From Nocardioides mangrovi (GTDB lineage Bacteria; Actinomycetota; Actinomycetes; Propionibacteriales; Nocardioidaceae), in the NCBI RefSeq assembly GCF_020073815.1, contig NZ_JAIQZJ010000002.1, forward strand, positions 211,827 to 275,826: a stretch of 64,000 bases of DNA. Direction: 5' to 3'. The position numbers and the translations under genes are program-made. Of the stretch, positions 7,501 to 15,309 are shown in pieces (the stretch's first letter is position 1; every line of letters begins with the position of its first letter). The notes below the pieces were generated by a model. That model did no database searches, was not told where the DNA came from, and worked only from the letters and a program-made list of their open reading frames with translations.

Positions 7501-9296
7501 TCACTGCGCAAGGGTGGCCGGACCGGTGGGTAGATCAGGCTGAGCACCGCCGCGAGGGTGAAGTAGCTCCGGACCAGCCGGAAGACGAGGTACTCCGGGA
7601 CGTAGAGGACGGCCCGCGGCCGGCCCAGCAGCAGGCAGACGAGCACCGCCATCAGGAAGGGCAGCCCGACGATCGTCGCGACCACCGGCTGCCAGCGCAG
7701 GGTCGGCAGCACCGCGTGGAAGACGACCAGGAGGAGGAAGGCGAAGATCAGCATCGGCACGAGCATCGCCCGGCGGGCGGCGTTGATCAGCTGCAGCGGC
7801 AGCACCACCGCGCCGGCCATCGAGGCGCTGCTGAAGATCGCGTGCCGGTGGTGCCCCGAGAGGTGGTAGATGCTCCGGAACCACCGGGTGCGCTGCTCGC
7901 GCATGTGCGCCCAGGTGCGCGGGGTCTCGGAGCGGTAGACCGCCCGCGGGTCCGAGACGCAGCGGTAGCCGGCGGTCCCCATCCGCAGGCAGATGTCGGT
8001 GTCCTCGCCGTTCATGCCCTGCACGATCGGGCCGACCTCGTCGAGCGCGGCCTTGCGGTAGGCCACGAACATGCCCGGGATGCCGAGGATCCCGTCGTAC
8101 CCCATCAGCGAGATCTGGAAGAAGCCGTGCCGGACCAGCACCTCGACCGTGCGGGCCCGGTCGAAGAACGTGTCGAGGGTGGTGGGGAGCGGCAGCCCGC
8201 CGACCGCGCCGACGCCGCCGTCGGCGAAGTGCCGCATCGCGCGGGCCAGGCAGCCCTCCCCCACCACCGTGTCCGCGTCGATGCGTACGACGAACGGCTC
8301 GGTGATCCGCGCGAGCCCGTAGTTGAGCGCGATCGCCTTGCCCGGCGTGATGCAGACGAGGACCTCGCCGGTCAGGTTCGGACAGTGCTCGATCGCCGTC
8401 TCCGCGACCGCGATCGTCTCGTCGGTCGAGGCGTTGTCGACCACGTAGAGGCGCACCGTGCCGGCGTACGCCGCAGCCGCACGGTCGACCGCGTCGATGG
8501 TGGCCGCGATCAGGTGCGCCTCGTTGTGGGCGGGGACCAGCACCGCGACGGGCGGCGCGTAGGGCCTCCGGCTGGACCTCCGGAGGAGCACCAGCCCGAT
8601 CCCGGCGGTCAGGAGCGCGAGCACCTGCTGGACCAGGAACACGCCCGGCCCGATGCCGCCGAGCAGCGCGACGTCGCGCATCGCGCGGGTCAGCGGCCCG
8701 GCGTACCGCTCGACCAGCGCGGCCGTGGCGAAGGCGAGCACCAGCGGGACGACGATCCGCGGCCACGCGTGCCAGCGGATCCGACCGGTCATCGGGAGCT
8801 CGACCGGCGGCGGCAGGTGGGCGTTGCGGAGCACCACGATCGGGAAGGAGATCATCGCGACCATGCCGGAGACGATCTGCTGACCGACGACGGGGACCTG
8901 GACGCCGGCGTCGCGGGCGAGGTACGCGGTCACGTCGACCAGCAGGATCACCACCGCGAAGGTGCCGAGCAGCTGGCCGCACACGCGCGCCCGCCGGCGC
9001 AGGTCCGAGGCGATCGAGCAGCCGAAGACCACGAAGAACACCGTGACGAAGAGGCGGACCGGCACCGCCGCCCGCTCGCCCGCGGACGGGAGCACGACCA
9101 GGTCCCGGCTGGTGTCGTCGCCGGCGTAATGGGCGAAGACCGCGATCACCAGCAGCCCCAGCAGGCTGAGGGTGGTGAAGTTGACCAGGAAGCCGTTGAC
9201 GACGCGGGGCGGGCGGGCGAGCGCGTACTGGGCCGGCGTGCTGTCGACCGACCGGAAGTGGTCCGAGACCGCCTCCGGTGGTGGCGGCTCGGTCAC
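7497..9296 (-). CDS. Membrane-bound family 2 glycosyltransferase (processive-type polysaccharide synthase)
   Basis: 599 residues. The first ~245 residues hold several TM helices, an unusual long membrane module. A GT2 domain follows (PVAVLVPAHNEAH at about 249) with VVDNASTDET, RIDADTVVGEG (DxD), MNGEDTDICLRMG (base) and QRTRW, the Q-x-x-R-W motif of processive synthases. More TM helices (about 490-585) close the protein. It resembles cellulose, hyaluronan and poly-GlcNAc synthases, but the sugar is not deducible. Its GTG start overlaps the BcsB-like stop as GTGA, so synthesis is coupled. With the upstream SQD1-like gene it probably forms a surface polysaccharide machine. Confidence 0.88.
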   Translation of the reverse strand: MTEPPPPEAVSDHFRSVDSTPAQYALARPPRVVNGFLVNFTTLSLLGLLVIAVFAHYAGDDTSRDLVVLPSAGERAAVPVRLFVTVFFVVFGCSIASDLRRRARVCGQLLGTFAVVILLVDVTAYLARDAGVQVPVVGQQIVSGMVAMISFPIVVLRNAHLPPPVELPMTGRIRWHAWPRIVVPLVLAFATAALVERYAGPLTRAMRDVALLGGIGPGVFLVQQVLALLTAGIGLVLLRRSSRRPYAPPVAVLVPAHNEAHLIAATIDAVDRAAAAYAGTVRLYVVDNASTDETIAVAETAIEHCPNLTGEVLVCITPGKAIALNYGLARITEPFVVRIDADTVVGEGCLARAMRHFADGGVGAVGGLPLPTTLDTFFDRARTVEVLVRHGFFQISLMGYDGILGIPGMFVAYRKAALDEVGPIVQGMNGEDTDICLRMGTAGYRCVSDPRAVYRSETPRTWAHMREQRTRWFRSIYHLSGHHRHAIFSSASMAGAVVLPLQLINAARRAMLVPMLIFAFLLLVVFHAVLPTLRWQPVVATIVGLPFLMAVLVCLLLGRPRAVLYVPEYLVFRLVRSYFTLAAVLSLIYPPVRPPLRSD

Positions 9297-11128
9297 CCGC
9301 CCGGGTCCGCGCGCACCGGCGGCGCGGTCACCACGCGACCCGATCCGCTGACGACGAAGCCACCGCCGTCACCGGTGACCAGGCGTGCGGACTCGCGGGC
9401 GTACGGCGGGACGACGTCGCCGGGGACGCCGACCGCGGTGACGGCCACGCCTCCCGGCACGCACTGGACCACGAGCCCGTCGGCGAAGGACTGCAGGTCG
9501 AGGCCGGCCGCGGTGATACGGCCGTCGGCGACCTGGACCGGGGCGTCGGCGGGCGGGTTCCCGAGCAGGAGGAACGGCCGCTGGCCCGGCGTACCGTCCC
9601 AGCCGAAGGCGAGGTCCTGCTCCCAGCCGCTGAGCTCGGCGAGCGTGGGCACCAGGTCGGCCAGGGAGGTCGCCGGGTCCTCGGCGCTCGCACTCGGCAG
9701 GAGGACGTCGAAGCCGCCGGCGTAGTCCGCCGGCACGGCGGTGAAGCCCTCGCCCGTGCCGCCCAGGACCAGCCGCGAGGACGGGAGGACCTGCACCTGG
9801 TAGGTCGTCTGCCGGACGTTGCAGCCGCCGAGGTCCCGGTCGCGCAGGAGCGTGATCGACAGCTGGTTGCGCAGCGCCTCGAGCCCGGAGGGCAGGTCGA
9901 GCGTCACCTGCTGGGCGGCGTCGTCGCCCGGGAGCCGGACGCTGTCAAGGAGCTGGCCGTTGAGCTGGACCTGCACGAGCCAGCGTGAGTCGTCGGTGGT
10001 GATCGGGACGCTCACCTCCAGCCGCAGGCGAGTGGGGAGCGAGCCGTCGGGCAGGTCCGCCAGGGAGTAGGCCGCGCGCCAGGTGCGGGTGTCGGTGAGC
10101 GACTGGACCGAGGTGTCGACGCCCAGCGACTCCAGGGTCACGCCGTCGCCGGCCAGGCGCTCCGGCTCGGCCCTCCGGGGCGAGGAGGCCCCGGTGTCCG
10201 CCGTGGTGACGGCGGCGGTGCTGAGGAAGGTCGGGGTCACCTCGGACGGCTCGAGCACGCCCAGGTGGGCGAGGTCGCCGACCGTGCCGACCTGCACCGT
10301 CGGGTCCGCGTCCCCGGACGGGTCCCCGGCGTCCCAGCCGAGGTCGGCCAGGGTGTCCGCGGGGCCCAGCAGCACCTGGCTGTCCTGGTCGTCGGGCAGG
10401 TCGTCGGCGTTGCCGACGTCGCGGTAGGTCACCTCGTGGCCGGCCTGGGTGAGCGCGACGGCGTACCGGGCCGCGGTCTCGAACCACTCGGTGTCGCCCG
10501 CCGGGAAGGCCAGGTCGAGGGTGACGTCGTGGTCGAGGTCGGCCACCACGTCGCGCACCGTGTGCAGCGGCGAGGACAGGGTGCCGCGGACCCGGGTCCG
10601 GTCGGGGTCGAGCACGACGAGCGCGCCGAGCTCCTGGGTGATGGTGCAGCGGCGCTGGTCGAGGCTGCCGGTCAGCCGGACCTGGACCCGGACCGAGCCG
10701 TCCTCCGCGACGCTGTCCGGCAGCGGGATGTCGGCGTCGAGGTCGTGCTGGCCGGCGTCGAGCTGCTCGACGTAGACGGACTGACCATCGGCGAGCACCC
10801 GCAGGAAGACGGTGCTGTCCTCCGCCGCGGCGGTCGTGCCGACCAGGGACAGCCGCGGGTTGCCGACGGTGGAGTCGACCGGGAGCGCCATGGTGACGGT
10901 CTGCGTGGTCGAGTTGTCGTCGCTCAGCCGGAGTCCGTCGACCATCCCGATGTCGCTGAGCGTCGTGGAGACCTGGCGGTCCGGCGATGCGTCGTCGGCC
11001 TCGCCGCTGAGCCACTCGGGCCGGACGAACACGAAGACGAGCACCAGCACGACCACGATCCCGAGGAGGACCAGCGCGCCGCGGGGCACCAGGCGGTTGC
11101 CGCGCTTCGACGGTCCGGAGGTGCTCAT
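9293..11128 (-). CDS. BcsB-like membrane-anchored exopolysaccharide export/regulatory protein
   Basis: 611 residues with one N-terminal TM helix (about 17-37: ALVLLGIVVVLVLVFVFV) and a large beta-rich extracytoplasmic part. Two similar modules, each a jelly-roll-like segment (LRVLADGQSVYVEQLDAG, then VQVQLNGQLLDSVRLPGD), match the repeated carbohydrate-binding plus flavodoxin-like layout of BcsB, the periplasmic partner of cellulose synthase. Unlike enterobacterial BcsB no C-terminal TM helix is visible. Start ATG 11128 overlaps the SQD1-like stop (ATGA) and its own stop overlaps the glycosyltransferase start (GTGA). The fold assignment is by pattern and gene context, not by search. Confidence 0.72.
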   Translation of the reverse strand: MSTSGPSKRGNRLVPRGALVLLGIVVVLVLVFVFVRPEWLSGEADDASPDRQVSTTLSDIGMVDGLRLSDDNSTTQTVTMALPVDSTVGNPRLSLVGTTAAAEDSTVFLRVLADGQSVYVEQLDAGQHDLDADIPLPDSVAEDGSVRVQVRLTGSLDQRRCTITQELGALVVLDPDRTRVRGTLSSPLHTVRDVVADLDHDVTLDLAFPAGDTEWFETAARYAVALTQAGHEVTYRDVGNADDLPDDQDSQVLLGPADTLADLGWDAGDPSGDADPTVQVGTVGDLAHLGVLEPSEVTPTFLSTAAVTTADTGASSPRRAEPERLAGDGVTLESLGVDTSVQSLTDTRTWRAAYSLADLPDGSLPTRLRLEVSVPITTDDSRWLVQVQLNGQLLDSVRLPGDDAAQQVTLDLPSGLEALRNQLSITLLRDRDLGGCNVRQTTYQVQVLPSSRLVLGGTGEGFTAVPADYAGGFDVLLPSASAEDPATSLADLVPTLAELSGWEQDLAFGWDGTPGQRPFLLLGNPPADAPVQVADGRITAAGLDLQSFADGLVVQCVPGGVAVTAVGVPGDVVPPYARESARLVTGDGGGFVVSGSGRVVTAPPVRADPGG

Positions 11129-12318
11129 GACCTGGCCCGTACGGCGGCGCGCCGCTCGTGGTTCCACAGGGCGGTCGCCGGGATCCTGCTGCGGTCACAG
11201 CGGTCGGCGTACCGCTGGGCGATCTCGACGGACTCCTGCAGGAGCCCCTCCTCGAGGAGGATCGGGTCGAGGCCGAGCTCCTTCAGCTTGTCGGCGCGGA
11301 CGGCGAGCTCGTTCGCGACCGCCTCGGCGCGGGGGTTGGTCAGCTGCGCGACCTCGGCGCCGAGGACCCGGTGGACCAGGTCCGCGAGGTCGCGGACCCG
11401 GTGGGTCTCGGTGGCCTGGTTCATGATCCGCACCCGCCCCTCGACCTGGTCGCCGGACTCGACCGCGAGCAGGACGCACCGGACGGTGTCCTGGATGTTG
11501 ATGAACGCGCGGGTCTGCCCGCCGATGCCGTGCACCGTCAGCGGGTAGCCGATCGCGGCCTGCATGAGGAAGCGGTTGAGCACCGTCCCGAAGTCGCCGT
11601 CGTAGTCGAACCGGTTGATCAGCGCCGGGTCGAGGCGGGTCTCCTCGGTCTGGGTGCCCCAGACGATGCCCTGGTGGAGGTCCGTGACGCGGACCCCGTC
11701 GTTCTGCGCGTAGAACTGGAACAGCAGCTGATCCAGCGACTTCGTCATGTGGTAGACGCTGCCGGGCCTGGTCGGGTAGAGGATCTCGCGCTCGACGGTG
11801 CCGCCCTCGCGGTCGGGATAGCCGACGCGGAGGTAGCCCTCGGGCAGGTCGACCGGCGCCGTCTCGTAGCCGTAGACACCCATGGTCCCGAGGTGCACGA
11901 CGTGGGTGTCGAGCCCGGCTTCGACGAGCGCCGCGAGGAGGTGGTGCGTCGCGTTGACGTTGTTGTCGACGGTGGAGAGCTTGTGGGCGCTGTCCTTCAT
12001 CGAGTACGGCGCGGAGCGCTGCTCGGCGAAGTGCACCACCGCGTCCGGCCTGGCCTCCCGGAGCAGCGCCAGCAGCGCGTCGTAGTCGTGGGCGACGTCG
12101 AGGTCCTCCCACCCGATCTCGGCACCGGTGCGGCAGCGCCACGCCTCGATCCGCTCGGGCAGCGTCGCGATCGGGGTCAGCGACTGGACCCCGAGCTCGT
12201 CGTCCATCCGACGCCGCACCAGGTTGTCCACGATCACCACGTCGTGCCCGGCGCGCGAGAGGTGCAGCGCGCTCGGCCAGCCGCAGAAGCCATCGCCGCC
12301 CAAGACCAGCACCCGCAT
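11125..12318 (-). CDS. UDP-sulfoquinovose synthase-like NAD-dependent epimerase (SQD1/Agl3 type)
   Basis: 397-residue extended short-chain dehydrogenase. It follows plant SQD1 closely along its length: MRVLVLGGDGFCGW (NAD loop), VDNLVRR, LTPIATLPERIEAW, VVHFAEQRSAPYSM, LGTMGVYG, DLHQGIVWG, GTVLNRFLMQAAIGYPLTVH, GGQTRAFINIQDTV and NPRAEA. Catalytic residues are visible as Thr145, Tyr189 and Lys193 (YHMTK). SQD1 converts UDP-glucose and sulfite to UDP-sulfoquinovose. Start ATG 12318 has TACCGT 6 bp upstream (leaderless). It heads an operon with a BcsB-like protein and a GT2 synthase, which suggests the sugar goes into a polysaccharide. A different UDP-sugar reaction remains possible. Confidence 0.85.
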   Translation of the reverse strand: MRVLVLGGDGFCGWPSALHLSRAGHDVVIVDNLVRRRMDDELGVQSLTPIATLPERIEAWRCRTGAEIGWEDLDVAHDYDALLALLREARPDAVVHFAEQRSAPYSMKDSAHKLSTVDNNVNATHHLLAALVEAGLDTHVVHLGTMGVYGYETAPVDLPEGYLRVGYPDREGGTVEREILYPTRPGSVYHMTKSLDQLLFQFYAQNDGVRVTDLHQGIVWGTQTEETRLDPALINRFDYDGDFGTVLNRFLMQAAIGYPLTVHGIGGQTRAFINIQDTVRCVLLAVESGDQVEGRVRIMNQATETHRVRDLADLVHRVLGAEVAQLTNPRAEAVANELAVRADKLKELGLDPILLEEGLLQESVEIAQRYADRCDRSRIPATALWNHERRAAVRARS

Positions 12319-12350
12319 TGGTTCACGGTAGGGAGATCTCGCCCCACCTT

Positions 12351-12371
12351 CCTCACCCGTCACGGGTGAGG
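12351..12371. promoter_or_regulatory. Perfect 21-bp palindrome upstream of the SQD1-like operon
   Basis: CCTCACCCGT-C-ACGGGTGAGG, with 10-bp arms and a single central base. It covers about -33 to -53 relative to the inferred leaderless start of the SQD1-like gene and lies 34 bp before the tRNA gene. The position fits an operator or activator site for the polysaccharide operon; a terminator role is also possible. Confidence 0.45.
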
Positions 12372-12404
12372 TGCCGCAGGCTCGGGCATACTGGCCCGCG
12401 ACCA

Positions 12405-12477
12405 GCCCCGGTAGCTCAGTGGATAGAGCAGCCGCCTCCTAAGCGAAAGGTCGCGAGTTCGACTCTCGCCCGGGGCA
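12405..12477 (+). tRNA. tRNA-Arg (anticodon CCT), with an imperfect anticodon stem
   Basis: Cloverleaf read by eye: acceptor GCCCCGG/CCGGGGC, D arm GCTC-AGTGGATA-GAGC, anticodon loop CTCCTAA (anticodon CCT at 12438-12440, decoding AGG), five-base variable loop, T arm GCGAG-TTCGACT-CTCGC, discriminator A, no encoded CCA. The anticodon stem GCCGC/GCGAA pairs only at its three loop-proximal positions; the outer two (G-A, C-A) do not pair. It could therefore be a weak or decaying copy. The sequence from 12443 onward is repeated twice downstream. Confidence 0.85.
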
Positions 12478-12478
12478 C

Positions 12479-12640
12479 GTGAGGCCGACCGAGAGAGCAG
12501 CCGCGCTCCGTCGAGGTCCGGAAGCGAAAGGTCGCGAGTTCGACTCTCGCCCGGGGCACGTGAGGCCGACCGAGAGAGCAGCCGCGCTCCGTCAAGGTCC
12601 GGAAGCGAAAGGTCGCGAGTTCGACTCTCGCCCGGGGCAC
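12479..12640 (+). repeat. Two tandem 81-bp tRNA-Arg-derived repeats
   Basis: Copies at 12479-12559 and 12560-12640 differ at one base (G at 12513, A at 12594). Each begins GTGAGGCCGACC, contains a degenerate D-arm/anticodon segment with an insertion, and ends with the last 36 bases of the tRNA (AAGCGAAAGGTCGCGAG then the T arm and acceptor 3' strand). The 81-bp period is a multiple of three, so an open frame runs through both into the cis-prenyltransferase. Neither copy has a full acceptor 5' strand, so neither is a working tRNA. Confidence 0.9.
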
Positions 12641-13333
12641 GTGAGGCCGTCGACGAGCGAGACCCGGGCGCATCCACGCCACGTCGGGATCGTGATGGAC
12701 GGCAACCGCCGGTGGGCGCGGGCGGCCGGACACCTCGACCCGAGGGTCGGCCACCGGGTCGGGGCCGAGCACCTCGAGCGGTTCCTCGGCTGGTGCGCCG
12801 GCCTGGGGATCGAGCACGTGACGGCGTACGTGCTCTCGGCTGACAACATCCGCAAGCGGCCCGAGGCCGAGGTGGCCAACCTGCTCGACCTGCTCGCCAC
12901 GACGATCCCGCGGGTCCTGACCCGGCCGGACCAGCCGTGGCGGGTCCACGTCTCCGGCGACCGGTCGCTGCTCGACGAGCGGGCGCGGCGGGCGCTCGCC
13001 GAGGCCGAGCGGGCGACCGCGGACCGCGCCTCGCACCTCACGCTGGCGATCGCGTACGACGGGCGCCAGGACATCGTCGAGGGCATCCGCCGGAGCGTCG
13101 CGCTGCTCGACGGCCGGGCACCGACGGTCGAGGAGATCACCGCCGCCCTGCCCGGCGGCCCGGTGAAGGAGATCGACCTGGTGATCCGCACCAGCGGGGA
13201 GCAGCGGCTCTCCGGCTTCTTCCCCTGGCAGAGCGTCGGCGCGGAGATCTACTCCAGCGAGAGGTTCTGGCCGGCCTTCAGCGAGGCGGACCTGGCGGCG
13301 GCGCTGGCGTTCTACGCCGACCGTCGTCGGTGA
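12641..13333 (+). CDS. cis-Prenyltransferase (Z-isoprenyl diphosphate synthase, UppS family)
   Basis: 230 residues. Condenses isopentenyl diphosphate units in cis to make polyprenyl carriers for wall synthesis. Motifs: HVGIVMDGNRRWARA with the catalytic Asp20, YVLSADNIRKRP, LAIAYDGRQDI and the substrate-binding VIRTSGEQRLSGFFPWQS followed by SERFWPAF. I chose GTG 12641, directly after the second tRNA-like repeat. Starts at 12479 or 12560 would only add translated tRNA sequence (the spurious GREFDSRPGH peptide). There is no Shine-Dalgarno, so translation may begin on a message released by tRNA 3' processing. Length suits a short-chain enzyme. Confidence 0.9.
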   Translation: MRPSTSETRAHPRHVGIVMDGNRRWARAAGHLDPRVGHRVGAEHLERFLGWCAGLGIEHVTAYVLSADNIRKRPEAEVANLLDLLATTIPRVLTRPDQPWRVHVSGDRSLLDERARRALAEAERATADRASHLTLAIAYDGRQDIVEGIRRSVALLDGRAPTVEEITAALPGGPVKEIDLVIRTSGEQRLSGFFPWQSVGAEIYSSERFWPAFSEADLAAALAFYADRRR

Positions 13334-13814
13334 GGTCGCGCTCGTACCAGCTGCCCTGCTTGCCGCCGATCTCCGCCGGGTCCGCCCGTCCGATCTCGAC
13401 GAAGCCGGTCTTCTGGAGCACCCGCTGGGAGGCGAGGTTGGTGTCGGAGACCGAGGCGCGGAGCGTCGTCACGGCGTACCGGTCGGCCGCGAGGCCACTG
13501 ATCTCGCGGACCGCCTAGGTGGCGACGCCCCGGCCGGCTGAGCTCGCCGCGACCCGGTAGCCGAGCTCGGCCACGCCGTCGCCGAGCAGCAGGAGGTTGA
13601 AGCGCCCGAGGACGACGCCGTCCTCGACGAGCAGGTAGCAGGCGCGGTGACCGGCCCCCTGGTCGGCGAGGAGCTCGGCGTGGTGGTCGGCGAAGTGGTC
13701 GAAGTAGTCGTCGCCGCGGTCACCGATCGAGCGCGCGAACCACGCGCGGTTGACGATCTCGAAGTCGAGCACCGCCGGGGCGTGGTCCGCGCGGAGCAGC
13801 TCCAGATCGGCCAC
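13278..13814 (-). pseudogene. GNAT N-acetyltransferase interrupted by an in-frame TAG
   Basis: RimJ/RimL-type acetyltransferase. GTG 13814 begins VADLELLRADHAPAVLDFE; LGYRVAASSAGRGVAT is the start of the acetyl-CoA loop, then a TAG stop (13517-13515) interrupts. The same frame continues AVREISGLAADRYAVTTLRA, then SVSDTNLASQRVLQKTGFVE and GSWYERDL, which is the expected second half. No frameshift is needed: one base change (probably GAG to TAG) explains the break. The 100-residue first part lacks the fold's C-terminal half. The open frame runs on to 13278, overlapping the convergent cis-prenyltransferase. Sequencing error is possible. Confidence 0.85.
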
Positions 13815-13819
13815 CGGTG

Positions 13820-14983
13820 TCAGTCCACGACCTCGAAGCGGATCCCGGCCGCCTGCAGCCGGACGAGCAGCGCGTCCCCCATCGCCTGGGCGGTGGTGAC
13901 CTGGCCGGCGGTGGTGGGGTTGTCGTCCAGGGCGAGGCAGAGGGCGGACTCGGCGAGCATCTTCGCGGTCTCGCCGTAGCCGGGGTCGCCGCCGGAGACC
14001 CGGGTGCGCAGGGTCCGCCCGTCGGTCTCGCCGACGAAGTCGACGGTGAACCACGACTTCGCGCGCCGCGCCTCGTCCGGGCCGTCGCCGCGGGCGATCC
14101 GAGCGCCGAGCGCCCGGCGCAGGGGGCCGATCTGCGCGGCCAGCGCGACGCCGCCGACGAAGGCCGCGCCGCCGGCGGCGTACCGCAGCGTCTTGGTGCC
14201 GGCGAAGTGGGAGTAGCGGAACTCCGGGCCGTACGACGCCAGCGCGGCGCCGCTGCGGGCCACGATGAACGGATCGATGGTCGGCATCGGCAGCAGCCAG
14301 TAGCCGAGCAGCGGGTCCCGGTGCGGCTTGCCGCCCACCGCGCGTGACGAGCGGCCCTCCGGCCTCGGCTCGGCCTTGCGCCGGTCGGCCGCCGCGGCCC
14401 GCATCTGCTTGCCCCGCGAGATCTGGCCGAGCGCGGAGTGGAAGGTGCCGCCGGAGAACATGCCGCCGGCGCGGACCACGCCGCGCAGGGTGACCGGCCC
14501 GGTCGGCGCGAGCTCGCGGACGGTGAAGTAGGCGCCGAGGTCGTGCGGGACAGAGTCGAAGCCGCACGCGTGGACGATCCGTGCCCCGGTGCGGACCGCG
14601 GTCTCGTGGTGGTCGAGGTAGACGCGGTCGACGAACTCCGGCTCGCCCGTCAGGTCGACGTAGTCGGTGCCGGCGGCGGCGCACGCGGCGACCAGCGGCT
14701 CGCCGTGCTCGAGGTAGGGGCCGACGGTCGAGATCACCACCCGGGTCCGGGCCGCGAGCTCGGCCAGGGACTCGGCGTCGGAGCTGTCGGCGACCACGAG
14801 GGGGACGTCGACCCCGAGCCGCTCGCGCACCGCCTCCAGCTTCTCCTTGCTCCGCCCGGCCAGCGCCCAGCGTAGTCCGGCAGGGGCGTGGGCGGTGAGG
14901 TACTCGGCGGTCAGGCCGCCGGTGAACCCCGTCGCGCCGAGGAGGACGATGTCGAGCTCGCGATCAGCAGGCATGCGCGCCAT
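13820..14983 (-). CDS. Saccharopine dehydrogenase-like / trans-acting enoyl reductase family protein
   Basis: 387 residues. N-terminal NAD(P)-binding fold LDIVLLGATGFTGGLTAEYL (about residues 10-30) and ALAGRSKEKLEAVRERLG are followed by VISTVGPYLEHGEPLVAACA and DYVDLTGEPEFVDRV, the signature of this family (related to mycobacterial Rv2449c and Rv2953). Then come HACGFDSVPHDLGAYF and a C-terminal ATAQAMGDALLVRLQ-like end. Members reduce double bonds in lipid or polyketide products; the substrate here is unknown. A start at ATG 14974 is equally possible. The GNAT pseudogene follows after 5 bp, so both were probably one operon. Confidence 0.85.
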   Translation of the reverse strand: MARMPADRELDIVLLGATGFTGGLTAEYLTAHAPAGLRWALAGRSKEKLEAVRERLGVDVPLVVADSSDAESLAELAARTRVVISTVGPYLEHGEPLVAACAAAGTDYVDLTGEPEFVDRVYLDHHETAVRTGARIVHACGFDSVPHDLGAYFTVRELAPTGPVTLRGVVRAGGMFSGGTFHSALGQISRGKQMRAAAADRRKAEPRPEGRSSRAVGGKPHRDPLLGYWLLPMPTIDPFIVARSGAALASYGPEFRYSHFAGTKTLRYAAGGAAFVGGVALAAQIGPLRRALGARIARGDGPDEARRAKSWFTVDFVGETDGRTLRTRVSGGDPGYGETAKMLAESALCLALDDNPTTAGQVTTAQAMGDALLVRLQAAGIRFEVVD

Positions 14984-15039
14984 GCTGTCAGGCGGACGAC
15001 GCCGCGACGACAGCGTGTGACGCGACGTACGCTCGGAGC

Positions 15040-15309
15040 ATGTGCCGCAACATCCGCCCGCTGAACAACTTCGAGCCGCCGGCCACGCGTGACGAGGTGT
15101 CGGCGGCCGCGCTGCAGTACGTCCGGAAGGTGAGCGGTACGACGAAGCCGAGCCAGGCCAACCAGGAGGCGTTCGACCGCGCGGTCCGCGAGATCGCGCA
15201 CATCACCGAGCACCTCCTCGACGACCTGGTGACGACCGCACCGCCGAAGAACCGCGAGGTCGAGGCGGCCAAGGCCCGGGCCCGGGCGGAGCTCCGGTAC
15301 GCCCGTTGA
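15040..15309 (+). CDS. DUF2277 family small protein
   Basis: 89 residues starting MCRNIRPLNNFEPPATRDEV, the near-invariant opening of DUF2277, then an Arg/Lys-rich helical body and TTAPPKNREVEAAKARARAE. The function of the family is unknown; the leading MCRNI is reminiscent of a metal- or nucleic-acid-binding tip but that is speculation. TACGCT (15028-15033) is 6 bp before the ATG, so translation is probably leaderless. Its stop overlaps the TTG start of the sirtuin (TTGA), so the two are coupled. Confidence 0.88.
   Translation: MCRNIRPLNNFEPPATRDEVSAAALQYVRKVSGTTKPSQANQEAFDRAVREIAHITEHLLDDLVTTAPPKNREVEAAKARARAELRYAR

Noticed and set aside
12479..12640. Repeats as two additional functional tRNA genes or as an N-terminal extension of the prenyltransferase
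   Set aside because: They lack the acceptor 5' strand and proper D and anticodon arms, so they cannot fold as tRNA. The encoded REFDSRPGH peptide is the typical artefact of translating tRNA.
12405..12650. A prophage or integrative element at the tRNA
   Set aside because: No integrase, excisionase or foreign gene content lies beside it. Only the repeats hint at past events.
13515..13517. TAG as recoded amber (pyrrolysine or suppression)
   Set aside because: No other gene here has internal TAG, no suppressor tRNA is visible, and a decaying GNAT explains it more simply.
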